Shown: positions 1 to 8,808 of the stretch, piece after piece | How the letters are laid out: every line of letters begins with the position of its first letter | Position numbering within the stretch: position 1 is the first letter of the stretch | Source of the DNA: Paraneptunicella aestuarii | GTDB lineage: Bacteria > Pseudomonadota > Gammaproteobacteria > Enterobacterales > Alteromonadaceae | DNA length: 64,000 nucleotides | Assembly: GCF_019900845.1 (NCBI RefSeq) | Contig: NZ_CP074570.1 | Location: forward strand, 992,001-1,056,000 | Direction of reading: 5' to 3' | The notes under the pieces: generated by a model | The model's input: the letters and a program-made list of their open reading frames with translations, nothing else | What the model was told of the DNA's origin: nothing | The model's database searches: none | Translations under genes and position numbers: made by a program

Positions 1-896
1 CCAGTTTTCGTCGCTATTTCCGATTTCAGTCTCAAGGAGGCTCTTTTATAGGTGTCGATGCTCCGCCCGATAAAGAGAAAAACCACGAGTTTGTTGCGTT
101 AGCGCGTGAGTATCGAACCAACAATGTGCCGGTTCCCCAAGTGTTGCATTCAAATATGGATCTGGGATTTTTGATGTTGCAGGATTTCGGCGATTGCCTG
201 TTTTCACAACGTATTGAAACTGAAGACCCCACACATTGGTATCAACAAGCCTTGTCTCATTTACCCGCTGTGCAAAAAGTGCGAGCAACGGCAGGTGAGC
301 CTTTGCCAGCGTTTGACCAAGAGCTATTGGCGAATGAATACAGCCTGTTCAATGACTGGCTATTGCAGACCCACCTAAATCTGACGTTGACTGACAGCGA
401 ATGGAAAGTCATTCATGAAGCGCAAGCCTTTCTCAGCGAAGTGTTCTTAAGCCAGCCGCAAGTGGGTGTGCATCGTGATTATCATTCCCGCAATTTGATG
501 ATCCTGCCAGACGACAGTATTGGCATTATTGATTTTCAAGACGCCGTTACCGGGCCTATTACCTACGATGCGGTGTCTCTTCTTCGTGATTGTTATGTAG
601 TGTGGCCGATAGAGTTTGTCATGGGGCAACTACAGGAACTACATGTTGCCCATTATGCGGAACACGACTGGGAAACCTTTAAACACTGGTTTGATTGCAC
701 CGGTATGCAACGACATATTAAAGCCAGTGGCATTTTTGCTCGCTTATGTCACCGTGACGGAAAAACGGGGTATCTCAATGATATTCCCAGAACGTTGCAA
801 TATTTGGTGACGGTAGGCCGGACAATTCAGGAATGTACTGAATTTGCCGAATTAGTCGCGAACAAAATCCTGCCTGCCGTCGAGGCCAAGCAATAA
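1..896 (+). CDS. amgK: AmgK-type aminoglycan (MurNAc/GlcNAc) anomeric kinase, 5'-truncated by window
   Basis: Phosphorylates MurNAc (and GlcNAc) at the anomeric carbon in peptidoglycan recycling, feeding MurU. The reading frame is open from base 3, so the gene begins upstream of the window; the first visible residues SFRRYFR are the family's N-terminal motif, so only about 25-30 residues are missing. The kinase catalytic loop is visible as HRDYHSRN and the metal-binding motif as DFQDAV, typical of the aminoglycoside phosphotransferase fold. The stop codon overlaps the murU start by one base (A896 shared), implying translational coupling. The internal ATG at 126 is not the start because coding similarity continues before it. 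Confidence 0.9.
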   Translation, partial: SFRRYFRFQSQGGSFIGVDAPPDKEKNHEFVALAREYRTNNVPVPQVLHSNMDLGFLMLQDFGDCLFSQRIETEDPTHWYQQALSHLPAVQKVRATAGEPLPAFDQELLANEYSLFNDWLLQTHLNLTLTDSEWKVIHEAQAFLSEVFLSQPQVGVHRDYHSRNLMILPDDSIGIIDFQDAVTGPITYDAVSLLRDCYVVWPIEFVMGQLQELHVAHYAEHDWETFKHWFDCTGMQRHIKASGIFARLCHRDGKTGYLNDIPRTLQYLVTVGRTIQECTEFAELVANKILPAVEAKQ

Positions 897-1633
897 TGAG
901 TCATGCTGGCACTAGCAAACAATCGGCGATCACTACTGCCATGATTCTAGCTGCTGGGCGTGGTGAACGTATGCGCCCTCTGACGGATACGATCCCCAAG
1001 CCTTTGCTGGAAGTAGCTGGCAAATCGTTATTGCAATGGCATCTGGATAAGCTGGTTGCTGCTGGTATTAAGCGCGTGGTGATCAATCTGCATTGGCTTG
1101 GCGAGAAAATAGAACAAGCTTTGGGAAATGGCAGTCAGTTTGGTGTCGAGCTGGTTTACTCGAAAGAGAATCCTGTCTTGGAGACTGCCGGAGGCATCGC
1201 CAATGCATTGCCATTGCTAAATCTGGCTGACAGTGAAGCCTTTTTAGTGGTGAATGGTGATGTGTGGAGTGATATCGATTACGCATTGCTATGCCAGCAG
1301 GCTAATGAACGGTTAGGTTCAGATGATAAAGCCTGTTTGGTGATGGTCGACAATCCTGAACATCATCCTGAAGGTGATTTTGTTTTGTACCATGATCGAT
1401 TGATACAGCATGCAGATGCATCGAATGCTCGACTTACTTATTCAGGCATGGGCGTTTTCAAGCCACATTTGTTTACAGATTTAGCCATTGAACCTGTGCC
1501 ACTGGGACCAATATTAAGACAGGCAATTTGCAATGACCAGTTAGCTGCAATTCATCATCAGGGGCGTTGGAGTGACGTTGGCACCCCTGAGCGATTGCAG
1601 CAACTGGATAAGCAGTTACGGGCAGGAGAGTAA
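896..1633 (+). CDS. murU: N-acetylmuramate-1-phosphate uridylyltransferase MurU
   Basis: Makes UDP-MurNAc from MurNAc-1-phosphate and UTP, the step after AmgK in the cell-wall recycling route that bypasses de novo MurNAc synthesis. The nucleotidyltransferase signature MILAAGRGERMRPLTD begins at residue 16, followed by the IPKPLLEVAGK substrate loop; NGDVWSDID carries the metal-binding aspartate. It is 245 residues, with about 13 extra N-terminal residues against the usual start, but the ATG overlapping the amgK stop is the natural coupled start. Same operon as amgK and djlA (2-base gap to the next gene). Alternative reading: a related sugar-1-phosphate nucleotidyltransferase, less likely given the amgK partner. 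Confidence 0.9.
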   Translation: MSHAGTSKQSAITTAMILAAGRGERMRPLTDTIPKPLLEVAGKSLLQWHLDKLVAAGIKRVVINLHWLGEKIEQALGNGSQFGVELVYSKENPVLETAGGIANALPLLNLADSEAFLVVNGDVWSDIDYALLCQQANERLGSDDKACLVMVDNPEHHPEGDFVLYHDRLIQHADASNARLTYSGMGVFKPHLFTDLAIEPVPLGPILRQAICNDQLAAIHHQGRWSDVGTPERLQQLDKQLRAGE

Positions 1634-1635
1634 CG

Positions 1636-2652
1636 ATGTCGATTTGGGGCAAGGTATTAGGCACATTATTCGGGTTTATGTTTGGACGTTTACCCGGCGC
1701 CATACTTGGCTTCATTGTCGGCCACATGTTTGATAAAGGTTACAGTCAGGATTTTAACCAACTGGGTGGTTTCGGACGTTTTTTTACCAGCAGTGAAGCA
1801 GTAAAAAGTCAGGCTATCTTTTTTCATGCCTTGTTCTCTGTATTGGGGCACATCGCCAAAGCCGACGGTAGAGTCACTGAAGAAGAAATTAAAGTCGCAT
1901 CGGATCTCATGGATCAGATGAATCTGACAGGCGATACTCGCCGTGAAGCGCAACAAGCATTCCGCGAAGGTAAAGCCGCCGACTTTCCTTTAAAAGGCAT
2001 TCTTAAGCAGTTCAGCGAATCCTGCTACGGACGCAAAGACATCTTGCAGATGTACCTGGAGATATTGATTCAGGCGGCTTGTGCTGATGGTGTTGTCGAT
2101 AAAGATGAAATGCGAGTGCTTGACGAAGTCGCCAAACATTTGGGCTTTAAGCAGCACCATTTACGATTCCTGATTTCATCATTTGAAGCGGAAACACGTT
2201 TCCGTCGAGCATGGAAAAATGCGTCACAACGCAGCAATCAGAGAACATCATCCAGCTCGTCTTCTGGCTCATCATCGCAATCGTCTTCTAGTTCGTCATC
2301 GAACTGGTCTTCTCGCTCCTCTCACAGTTCATCCTCGCAGTCATCAAGCAGAAGTTCCAATTCATCAAGCTGGCAGCATCGGCAACGCTCGCACTCTCAT
2401 TCGCATCAGCAACAAAGAGAGCCCCAATACACGCAACAGCAATCTATCGCCGATGCATTTCGTATTCTTGGTGTAAAAGAAAGTGACGACGCGAAAACCA
2501 TCAAACGTGCCTATCGCAAACTCATGAGCGAGCACCACCCCGATAAACTGGTATCAAAAGGTTTACCCAAGCAAGCAATGGAATTAGCGAAGCAGAAAAC
2601 GCAGGATATTCAGGCGGCGTATGAGTCCGTCCGAAAGCACAAATCTTTTTGA
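1636..2652 (+). CDS. djlA: DjlA, membrane-anchored DnaJ-like co-chaperone
   Basis: Type III J-protein that stimulates DnaK from the inner membrane. Residues about 6-30 form the Gly-rich membrane anchor with spaced small residues typical of the DjlA dimerising segment; residues about 55-175 are a TerB-like helical domain; residues about 270-338 are the J domain with the HPD motif at 301-303. Between them, about residues 200-265, lies a low-complexity linker made mostly of Ser with Gln, Arg and His, longer and more Ser-biased than the Gly-rich linker of enteric DjlA. The start ATG at 1636 is two bases after the murU stop. The J domain placed at the C-terminus confirms the DjlA architecture. Confidence 0.93.
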   Translation: MSIWGKVLGTLFGFMFGRLPGAILGFIVGHMFDKGYSQDFNQLGGFGRFFTSSEAVKSQAIFFHALFSVLGHIAKADGRVTEEEIKVASDLMDQMNLTGDTRREAQQAFREGKAADFPLKGILKQFSESCYGRKDILQMYLEILIQAACADGVVDKDEMRVLDEVAKHLGFKQHHLRFLISSFEAETRFRRAWKNASQRSNQRTSSSSSSGSSSQSSSSSSSNWSSRSSHSSSSQSSSRSSNSSSWQHRQRSHSHSHQQQREPQYTQQQSIADAFRILGVKESDDAKTIKRAYRKLMSEHHPDKLVSKGLPKQAMELAKQKTQDIQAAYESVRKHKSF

Positions 2653-2693
2653 TGGTGGGAAATGGTCTTTTCTCGTTTACTCTGCGTTAGGAG

Positions 2694-3145
2694 TGCTCAT
2701 GTACTATTCGTACACTCCGCCCTCCCGCCTTGATTAAACAAGAAAATCCTCATTTCCGATGGCTTGGGTTAAGTAAAACTTTAAGCTGCATGTACACTCA
2801 GTCTTTTTTCCTTGCTCTCAAGCTGACTAGTCGTTTTTTGGGGTCGTGATAATGCTCATGTACTATTCGTACACTCCGCCCTCCTGCCTTGATTAAACAA
2901 GAAAATCCTCATTTCCAGAATAATAAATGGTTTTTACTTTCCAATTCTTCGTTGGAAGTGCTTATGTATCATTCATACATTCCGCGCTTCCGCCTCAACT
3001 TGAAAAGCAAATTCTCATTTCCGATGGCTTGGGTTAAGTAAAACTTTAAGCTGCATGTACACTCCGTTTTTTTCCTTGCTCTCAAGCTGACTAGTCGTTT
3101 CTTGGGGTCGTGATAGTGCCCATGTATGACTCATACATTCCGCAT
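2694..3145. repeat. Higher-order intergenic repeat: four copies of a palindromic element in two alternating spacers
   Basis: A palindromic element with the core TGCTCATGTACTATTCGTAC or a variant, ending in CTCCGC or TTCCGC, starts at 2694, 2853, 2959 and 3117. The spacings are 159, 106 and 158 bases, so the order is long, short, long unit. The 64-bp stretch 2694-2757 recurs at 2853-2916 with one difference. The segment 2750-2850 recurs at 3015-3114, nearly identical. The two later copies (2959, 3117) share a variant core with CATTCATACATTCCGC-like sequence. No coding potential is evident. Confidence 0.85.
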
Positions 3146-3170
3146 TCATGTAGATGTTTCAATGGTTTGT

Positions 3171-3205
3171 CATACCGGAAACGCTTTGCGTTATCCGGTA
3201 TCCAG
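3171..3205. repeat. REP-like palindrome
   Basis: ATACCGGA (3172-3179) pairs with TCCGGTAT (3194-3201), and the inner AACGC pairs with GCGTT. The same ...CCGGAAGCGC...GCGC...TCCGGTATCCA palindrome occurs several times at 62.2-62.8 kb, so it is a dispersed repeat family of this genome rather than a local terminator. It lies just beyond the 3' end of the cyclophilin gene. Confidence 0.75.
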
Positions 3206-3254
3206 ACCGAGGCTTTTCTATGGAATACGCTGGTTCTTATGTGAACTGAGGCGG

Positions 3255-3878
3255 TTACTGGCCTTCTGGCAAAACAGTCGCTTTCAGCAAAATAACGGGT
3301 TCTACGGGTACGTCTTTCCAGCCGAGTTTTATGTCATAGTGAGTTTCGGTTTCGGCCATTTTGTCCAGTATTTCTGTACCTTCAACCGCTTCTCCAAATA
3401 CGGTATATCCCCAGTTCTTACCGGGATCCAGATTTGTCGTATCGTTGAGGTTGAAATAAAACTGGCGGTTGGCTGTGTGTGGGTCTTCCTTACGCGCCAT
3501 GGCGATAGAGTAAGTAGTGTTTTTCAAGCCATTTCCCGACTCATTGATAATAGGCGGATAGCTGGGAATTTCACGGAAATTAACATCGTAACCACCGCCT
3601 TGAACGACGAAGCCGGGAATAATGCGATGAAAAATAGTGCCGTTGTAACTGTCTTTGGCTACGTAGCGCAGGAAGTTGTTTACCGTTATTGGGGCTTTGG
3701 AGCGGTTTAGTTCAATAACTATATTGCCAAAATTGGTTTCCATTTTTACTTTTGGAAACAGGTTCTTAGGTTGTATCCGGGCTCCTTCTTCAATGACTAG
3801 AGGGTCATGAGCCTGCGCGTTGCTGATGGTGAAAAGTGTGAGGATAAGAAGAAGGAAACGTCGTGTTATTGTTTGCAT
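3255..3878 (-). CDS. Periplasmic cyclophilin-type peptidyl-prolyl cis-trans isomerase
   Basis: Catalyses proline isomerisation during folding of exported proteins. Residues 1-23 are a signal peptide with cleavage expected after AQA. The cyclophilin core is clear: NFLRYVAKDSYNGTIFHR and IPGFVVQGGGYD carry the catalytic Arg (in FHR) and the Gln of the VQGG motif, followed by MARKEDPHTANRQFYFNL and GYTVFGEAVEG. At 207 residues it matches PpiA-like periplasmic enzymes. It is monocistronic by context, with rlmG upstream on the same strand 57 bases away. The symbol ppiA would be reasonable but paralogues are common. Confidence 0.9.
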   Translation of the reverse strand: MQTITRRFLLLILTLFTISNAQAHDPLVIEEGARIQPKNLFPKVKMETNFGNIVIELNRSKAPITVNNFLRYVAKDSYNGTIFHRIIPGFVVQGGGYDVNFREIPSYPPIINESGNGLKNTTYSIAMARKEDPHTANRQFYFNLNDTTNLDPGKNWGYTVFGEAVEGTEILDKMAETETHYDIKLGWKDVPVEPVILLKATVLPEGQ

Positions 3879-3934
3879 TGTGCTCTCTGTCTGATATTGG
3901 ATGGTTAAACAACCGTGCTTATTCGGTTAAATCT

Positions 3935-5263
3935 TTACCGCTTAATAGCCGATAAAATACTGAATTTTTCATTACTTGCAATCACCTGATAGCCACCAAA
4001 CAAACGCTTTAACTTGTCATGATGTTGCAAATGACGGTTTGCCACCACTCGCAATTCCCCCCCTTTATGCAAAGCCTGTTTGGCATCCTGGAACATTTGC
4101 CAGGCAATATGGTCGGTAATGGTGTTTTGCTGATGAAAGGGTGGATTACAAACCACGATATCCGCTTTCTGCTCGGGTAAGTCTTCAAGACAGTTGCTGG
4201 CAACGAATTCGCACTTTTGCAATTGTTGTGGCAAATTTTCCTCAACATTGAGTTTGGCAGATGCAATTGCCATGTAGGATTCATCAACGAATATCATCTT
4301 TTTCACGTCGTTGTCATGCAGCATGGTGAGACCAAGAACACCGTTACCACAGCCTAAATCAATGACGGTTTTGTTGCTTGCCTCGGGTAAATGTTCCAGT
4401 AGTAGGCGTGCGCCAATATCTAATTGACCTCGAGAAAACACGTTGGCGTGATTGGCAATGGTGAATTCTGGCGATTCGGTTTTCCAAATGGTTGGGTAGG
4501 GTGAGGGCTTTGCTGTGTTTAACTCTCCCACTTTGGAAAATATTAAGCGTGCCTTTTTCACTGCCAATGAGGTGGTGGTCTCAACCAGATATTTCTCAAA
4601 TAACTCCAGCACTGAAGTTTGCACCGCTTTTACTTTGCCTCCTGCAATCACCGGAGTTTGTGCTGGCAGCTTTTGCAGCATGGCTAACTGATGTTCCAAT
4701 AAGGCATGACTTCTTGGTAGTTTGATCAAAACTAAATGCGGGGTAGGAAAATCAGCGCTTGTTTCATTCATATCTGCCAGTGAATTCATCATGTACACAC
4801 TGGCATCAGAGATTTCATTGAGCTCCAGGTTTTGCCGTAATGCCTTCTCGGCAATGATGGAATCGGATTGCCAAAGAATGCTGACTTGTGATTGTTTCAA
4901 TGTCGATAAAGCACAGGCAATTGCGCCAAATTCATCATTTAGAATGAGAATGGTTGCGGTCTCAGGTAGTTCCATCTCATTAACATGTTGAATCAAATAC
5001 TCGTCGGCAGCGTCCCAGGCTTGCAGGCTGACATGTTGTCGTTCTTTCGGGTAGCGAAAGAGTTGCAATTTTACGGATGCTTGATTGTCACTCTCTTTAT
5101 TTTCCTGATTTCCATGAGTAGGAAATGCTATGACAAGTTCGCTATTTGGAACTTGTTGAGCTGAGTCTGATTTGATCTCGGAATGCTTTCTTTTTACTCC
5201 GGAATAACCCCGTTTTCTTCCTGAGTTACTTGAATTGTTAGAGCGGCGAGTTTTACTTGTCAT
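3935..5263 (-). CDS. rlmG: RlmG, 23S rRNA (guanine1835-N2)-methyltransferase
   Basis: Methylates G1835 of 23S rRNA. Two tandem Rossmann-like halves: a degenerate N-terminal half (about residues 70-260) containing LQAWDAADEYL as in E. coli RlmG, and a catalytic C-terminal half with the SAM-binding motif VIDLGCGNGVLGL and the NPPF catalytic motif at 373-376 followed by HQQNTITDHIAWQMF. The tail VVANRHLQHHDKLKRLFG distinguishes RlmG from RsmC. It is 442 residues against about 378 in E. coli; the excess is a basic, Ser/Lys/Arg-rich N-terminal extension of about 60 residues. No internal Met offers a shorter start before the core. The Shine-Dalgarno sequence is weak. Confidence 0.88.
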   Translation of the reverse strand: MTSKTRRSNNSSNSGRKRGYSGVKRKHSEIKSDSAQQVPNSELVIAFPTHGNQENKESDNQASVKLQLFRYPKERQHVSLQAWDAADEYLIQHVNEMELPETATILILNDEFGAIACALSTLKQSQVSILWQSDSIIAEKALRQNLELNEISDASVYMMNSLADMNETSADFPTPHLVLIKLPRSHALLEHQLAMLQKLPAQTPVIAGGKVKAVQTSVLELFEKYLVETTTSLAVKKARLIFSKVGELNTAKPSPYPTIWKTESPEFTIANHANVFSRGQLDIGARLLLEHLPEASNKTVIDLGCGNGVLGLTMLHDNDVKKMIFVDESYMAIASAKLNVEENLPQQLQKCEFVASNCLEDLPEQKADIVVCNPPFHQQNTITDHIAWQMFQDAKQALHKGGELRVVANRHLQHHDKLKRLFGGYQVIASNEKFSILSAIKR

Positions 5264-5339
5264 GATATAGTTCTTAGTCTGGCTCGGCTTGGAGTGTTCG
5301 AGCCATGCGCTTAAATCGGTTTTGGAGTGGGCATTATAT

Positions 5340-5996
5340 ATGAAGCAGCAAAGCTTGTTCGATAGTGAGTTGCAAAATCAAGATGATAATGAGCTTGAAT
5401 TGATCCGCTTTCCACAATTGCCTGACGCAGAATTGGCGTATTACCCTCAATTTCTGGCAGTAGAGCGTGCTGATCATTATTTGACTGTGCTTCGTGAGTC
5501 GTTGGCGTGGAAACAGGAACAGATTCAGTTGTACGGAAAGTCTCATCTTATTCCTCGGCTTCAGGCCTGGTACGGCGATCCAGAAGCTAAATACCAATAT
5601 TCAGGGTTACCTATGCAGCCGGTTCCCTGGACAAAAGAACTGCTGGAACTGAAACTCCAATGTGAGTACCAACTAACTTGTTCTTTCAATAGTGTATTGG
5701 CTAACTGGTATCGAGATGGAAACGATAGCATGGGGTTCCATGCGGACAATGAGCCTGAATTAGGGGCTCAACCTGTCATTGCTGCCGTGAGTTTGGGGCA
5801 GGAAAGGGTAATTCGCTTTCGCCATAAAAATAAAAAAGATACACTCGCGCTGCATTTGCAGCATGGAAGTTTATTGGTCATGGCTGGCAATACCCAGTCT
5901 TACTGGCAACATGGGATTAGTAAGTCCAAACGTACCTTAAATGATCGCATTAGTTTGACCTTTCGCAGGGTCTTTCCAAGCTTAATAACAGGCTAA
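5340..5996 (+). CDS. AlkB-family Fe(II)/2-oxoglutarate dioxygenase (DNA/RNA repair type)
   Basis: Oxidative demethylase of alkylated nucleic-acid bases, closest in layout to the ALKBH2/3-like bacterial group. From the chosen start (MKQQSLFD) it has 218 residues. The iron ligands are visible as H134 and D136 (GFHADNE) and H191 (WQHG), with the 2-oxoglutarate-binding arginines at R203 and R209 (NDRISLTFR). A reading frame extends upstream to 5289, but the sequence from 5340 fits the family and the upstream residues look non-coding. It is divergent from rlmG with 76 bases between the starts. No Ada-like regulator is nearby. Confidence 0.88.
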   Translation: MKQQSLFDSELQNQDDNELELIRFPQLPDAELAYYPQFLAVERADHYLTVLRESLAWKQEQIQLYGKSHLIPRLQAWYGDPEAKYQYSGLPMQPVPWTKELLELKLQCEYQLTCSFNSVLANWYRDGNDSMGFHADNEPELGAQPVIAAVSLGQERVIRFRHKNKKDTLALHLQHGSLLVMAGNTQSYWQHGISKSKRTLNDRISLTFRRVFPSLITG

Positions 5997-6190
5997 GTTA
6001 GACTAAAAAAATATATTGCGAACACTCAAATGTTTATCAAAATGCAAGCTGTTTTTCTGCAATTTGCAGTGTCTATTTTGACAATACAAAGCTAAATTTA
6101 GCAGTACGCCAGTAACGGAAATCGCCACAAAAATGTGGCAGGCATACAGGTCACTGTTGCACTTGGAAGCATTCATTATCAGGAGCGGAT

Positions 6191-6514
6191 ATGAACATAC
6201 AAAACAGTATTGAGCAGAAGTTAGCTGAACACTTCGAGCCTGCTTTTCTAGAGGTGACAAACGAAAGTTCTCAACATAACGTGCCTATGGGTTCTGAGAC
6301 TCATTTTAAAGTGGTATTGGTTTCTCCCCAGTTTGATGGAGAGCGTTTGTTGAATCGCCATAGAGCAGTGAACTCGGTATTACGTGAAGAGATTGAAAAT
6401 CATATTCATGCTCTTGCGTTACATACTTACACTGGGTCTGAGTGGGAAAGCCTGTATGGCGATATCCCAAGTTCGCCTTTGTGTATGGGTGGTTCGGCTA
6501 GAAAAGCCTCTTAA
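6191..6514 (+). CDS. bolA: BolA-family protein
   Basis: Small BolA/IbaG-fold protein of 107 residues. BolA proteins partner monothiol glutaredoxins in iron-sulfur/iron signalling, and E. coli BolA also acts as a morphology regulator. The family core is visible: HFEPAFLEVTNESSQHNVPM, then ETHFKVVLVSPQFDGERLLNRHRAVN (His and the RHR region), then HALALHTYTGSEW. A good Shine-Dalgarno (CAGGAGCG) precedes ATG 6191. The C-terminal tail (SPLCMGGSARKAS) is variable in the family. It is alone on its strand between alkB-like and the TRAP operon. Confidence 0.92.
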   Translation: MNIQNSIEQKLAEHFEPAFLEVTNESSQHNVPMGSETHFKVVLVSPQFDGERLLNRHRAVNSVLREEIENHIHALALHTYTGSEWESLYGDIPSSPLCMGGSARKAS

Positions 6515-6661
6515 ACAAACATATTGGGCGTAATTCTGGATTTTTGTTGTTTAGTGAAAATTCAAATCAGTATTTCATGAATTACGCATTCCGGTGGCAT
6601 CTCGGTTCAAGTTGCCACTTAGTTTTTTTGAGTCTTTTTTCGCCACTTTAACTATCCGTAA

Positions 6662-6678
6662 TTCCGAAATATTCGGAA
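6662..6678. promoter_or_regulatory. 17-bp perfect palindrome upstream of the TRAP operon (possible operator)
   Basis: TTCCGAA-ATA-TTCGGAA lies 123 bases before the dctQ-type gene. A perfect 7-bp dyad around an AT-rich centre in a gene-free upstream region is operator-like. No T-run follows it, so it is a poor terminator candidate. The binding protein is unknown; no regulator gene is adjacent. The rest of 6515-6800 is AT-rich with no open frame of note. Confidence 0.35.
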
Positions 6679-6800
6679 AACGAGTAGTTCCTATCATCAA
6701 TTTTCATTTATTTTTATCCCTGCAATCGAGATAGAAATTTCACATTAGAGCGTTTTTTTGTTAAAACGCAGCAACAAGAACAACAACCATATTGTGACTT

Positions 6801-7346
6801 ATGTCCTTTCTTGCATCTCTGCAATTGATTATTGATAGATTTCATCGTCTGCTAGGTAAGGTAGTTAGCTGGTTTACCATTTTCATGGCAGTGCTTACTT
6901 TTTTTATTGTCGTACTTCGTTATGGTTTCGATATGGGGTGGATAGCCCTGCAGGAAACCGTGATGTATTTGCATGCTGCTGTTTTTATGCTTGGCGCTGC
7001 TTTTACGTTAAAAGAAGATGGGCATGTTCGTGTGGATATTTTCTATCGCAATTTCTCTCCCAGAAAACAGGCTTTTGTAGACATCTTTGGCAGCCTGTTT
7101 TTATTGATGCCTATTTGTATTTTCATTTTGAGCATGAGCTGGAGATATGTTGCTAACTCCTGGCAATTGATGGAGTCTTCGCAGGCCGCTGGTGGTTTAC
7201 CTTTTGTCTTTGTTCTTAAAACCCTGATCCTGCTCTTTGCCTTTACCTTACTGCTGCAAGCTATTGCTGAACTGGCGGGTAATTGCCTGGCACTTAAAAC
7301 GGGTAAAGGCTTACCGCATCATTCACAACCTACTTCGGGAGCATAA
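6801..7346 (+). CDS. TRAP transporter small permease (DctQ family)
   Basis: Small membrane subunit of a tripartite ATP-independent periplasmic transporter; joins the large permease to form the sodium-coupled inner-membrane module. The 181-residue protein has four hydrophobic segments (about residues 18-40, 50-70, 92-113, 133-158), typical of DctQ. GWIALQETVMYLHAAVFMLG and KEDGHVRVDIFYRNFS match the family's conserved central region. It is followed by the large permease after 5 bases and the binding protein after that, so the three genes form one operon in the order Q-M-P. Confidence 0.9.
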   Translation: MSFLASLQLIIDRFHRLLGKVVSWFTIFMAVLTFFIVVLRYGFDMGWIALQETVMYLHAAVFMLGAAFTLKEDGHVRVDIFYRNFSPRKQAFVDIFGSLFLLMPICIFILSMSWRYVANSWQLMESSQAAGGLPFVFVLKTLILLFAFTLLLQAIAELAGNCLALKTGKGLPHHSQPTSGA

Positions 7347-7351
7347 GGCTA

Positions 7352-8725
7352 ATGGAATATATGTCGTTATTTATGTTTGCCGCAGTATGTTTGGTCTTAC
7401 TATTAGGATATCCCGTGGGATTTTCCCTGGCTGGAACCGCGTTGGCCTTTGCCGGTTTCGGTATTATGACAGGAAGCTTTGATGCTTCTTATCTACATGC
7501 TGTACCGAATCGACTGTATGGCATTATGTCGAATCAAACCTTGTTGGCTGTGCCACTCTTCGTGTTGATGGGCGTTATTCTGGAAAAATCCAGGGTTGCC
7601 GAAGAGTTACTTATAGCCATGTCGCAATTATTTGGTCGTTTAAAAAGTGGTTTGGCGATATCTGTGGTCTTGGTTGGAATGCTCTTGGCGGCCAGTACCG
7701 GGATTGTTGGTGCAACCGTGGTGACAATGGGCTTGCTGTCGCTACCAACCATGTTGAAACGGGGCTACAGCGCAGAATTGGCAACAGGTACTATTTGCGC
7801 CACTGGTACGTTAGGGCAAATCATACCGCCTTCAATTGCGTTGGTTTTACTTGGTGACGTGCTTTCCAGTGCTTATCAGCAAGCGCAATTGGATATGGGG
7901 ATTTTCTCGCCTGACAGTGTTTCCGTTGGCGATTTGTTTGTTGGCGCGATTATTCCGGGTATGTTGCTGGTTGGTTTGTATGTCATTTATGTGTTGTCGA
8001 TGTCGGCATTGGGCAAAGTCGGTGACACGGGTGTTATGCAGAATGAAAATGCCAACAGCGATGATGAGCCTTCAATTTGGGGAGCGTTAATTCCGCCTTT
8101 GGCGTTAATTATTGTTGTGTTGGGCAGCATTCTGGCTGGTTATGCGACGCCAACTGAGGCTGCTGGTGTGGGGGCAGTTGGTGCGCTTTTACTGGCTATT
8201 GCTAAACAGAAATTGAACTTTCTGGGGCTAAAAGAGGCCATGCTGGACACCACGAAAGTCACATCAATGGTGTTTGTTATCTTAATTGGCGCTTCTATCT
8301 TTTCACTGGTTTTCCGAGGTTTTGGCGGTGAAGAACTGATCGACGAGTTCTTTTCTAATCTGCCGGGTGGTGTATTTGGAGCCATGCTGGTGGTGATGGT
8401 GATCATCTTCCTGCTCGGTTTTATCTTGGATTTCATTGAAATTACCTTTGTTGTTGTTCCTCTTGTGGCTCCGGTATTGTTGGCTATGGGAGTTGATCCT
8501 GTCTGGTTGGGAATTATGATAGCTGTCAATTTACAGACTTCTTTTCTTACCCCTCCATTCGGATTTGCACTATTCTATTTGCGGGGTGTGGCTCCAGAAA
8601 CGATTCGAACTGAGCAAATTTATCGTGGAGTTGTGCCTTTTATCGGACTTCAAGTCTTGTTGTTAATCGCCCTGGCTATTTGGCCAGAACTGGCAACCTG
8701 GCTTCCTGAAACGGTGTATAAGTAG
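7352..8725 (+). CDS. TRAP transporter large permease (DctM family)
   Basis: Large membrane subunit (457 residues, about 11-12 hydrophobic segments) that forms the transport path. Family motifs: SNQTLLAVPLFVLMG near residue 55, AASTGIVGATVVTMGLLSLP, GTLGQIIPPSIALVLLGD (the conserved GxxxxxIPPSI motif), ATPTEAAGVGAVGALLLA, and LQTSFLTPPFGFALFYLRG near the C-terminus. Start ATG 7352 is 5 bases after the dctQ-type stop. Part of the same operon as the binding protein at 8809. Confidence 0.93.
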   Translation: MEYMSLFMFAAVCLVLLLGYPVGFSLAGTALAFAGFGIMTGSFDASYLHAVPNRLYGIMSNQTLLAVPLFVLMGVILEKSRVAEELLIAMSQLFGRLKSGLAISVVLVGMLLAASTGIVGATVVTMGLLSLPTMLKRGYSAELATGTICATGTLGQIIPPSIALVLLGDVLSSAYQQAQLDMGIFSPDSVSVGDLFVGAIIPGMLLVGLYVIYVLSMSALGKVGDTGVMQNENANSDDEPSIWGALIPPLALIIVVLGSILAGYATPTEAAGVGAVGALLLAIAKQKLNFLGLKEAMLDTTKVTSMVFVILIGASIFSLVFRGFGGEELIDEFFSNLPGGVFGAMLVVMVIIFLLGFILDFIEITFVVVPLVAPVLLAMGVDPVWLGIMIAVNLQTSFLTPPFGFALFYLRGVAPETIRTEQIYRGVVPFIGLQVLLLIALAIWPELATWLPETVYK

Positions 8726-8808
8726 AGGGATCTCGATAAAGTTTGAATAGAGTCGAATAAAATAAATTTTTGTATCTGACACTCACTTGATTATTGGAGA
8801 ACCTATTG

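Noticed and set aside
3126..3710. 194-codon plus-strand reading frame
   Set aside because: It runs antisense through the cyclophilin gene and the adjacent REP-like repeat; the minus strand gives an unmistakable protein.
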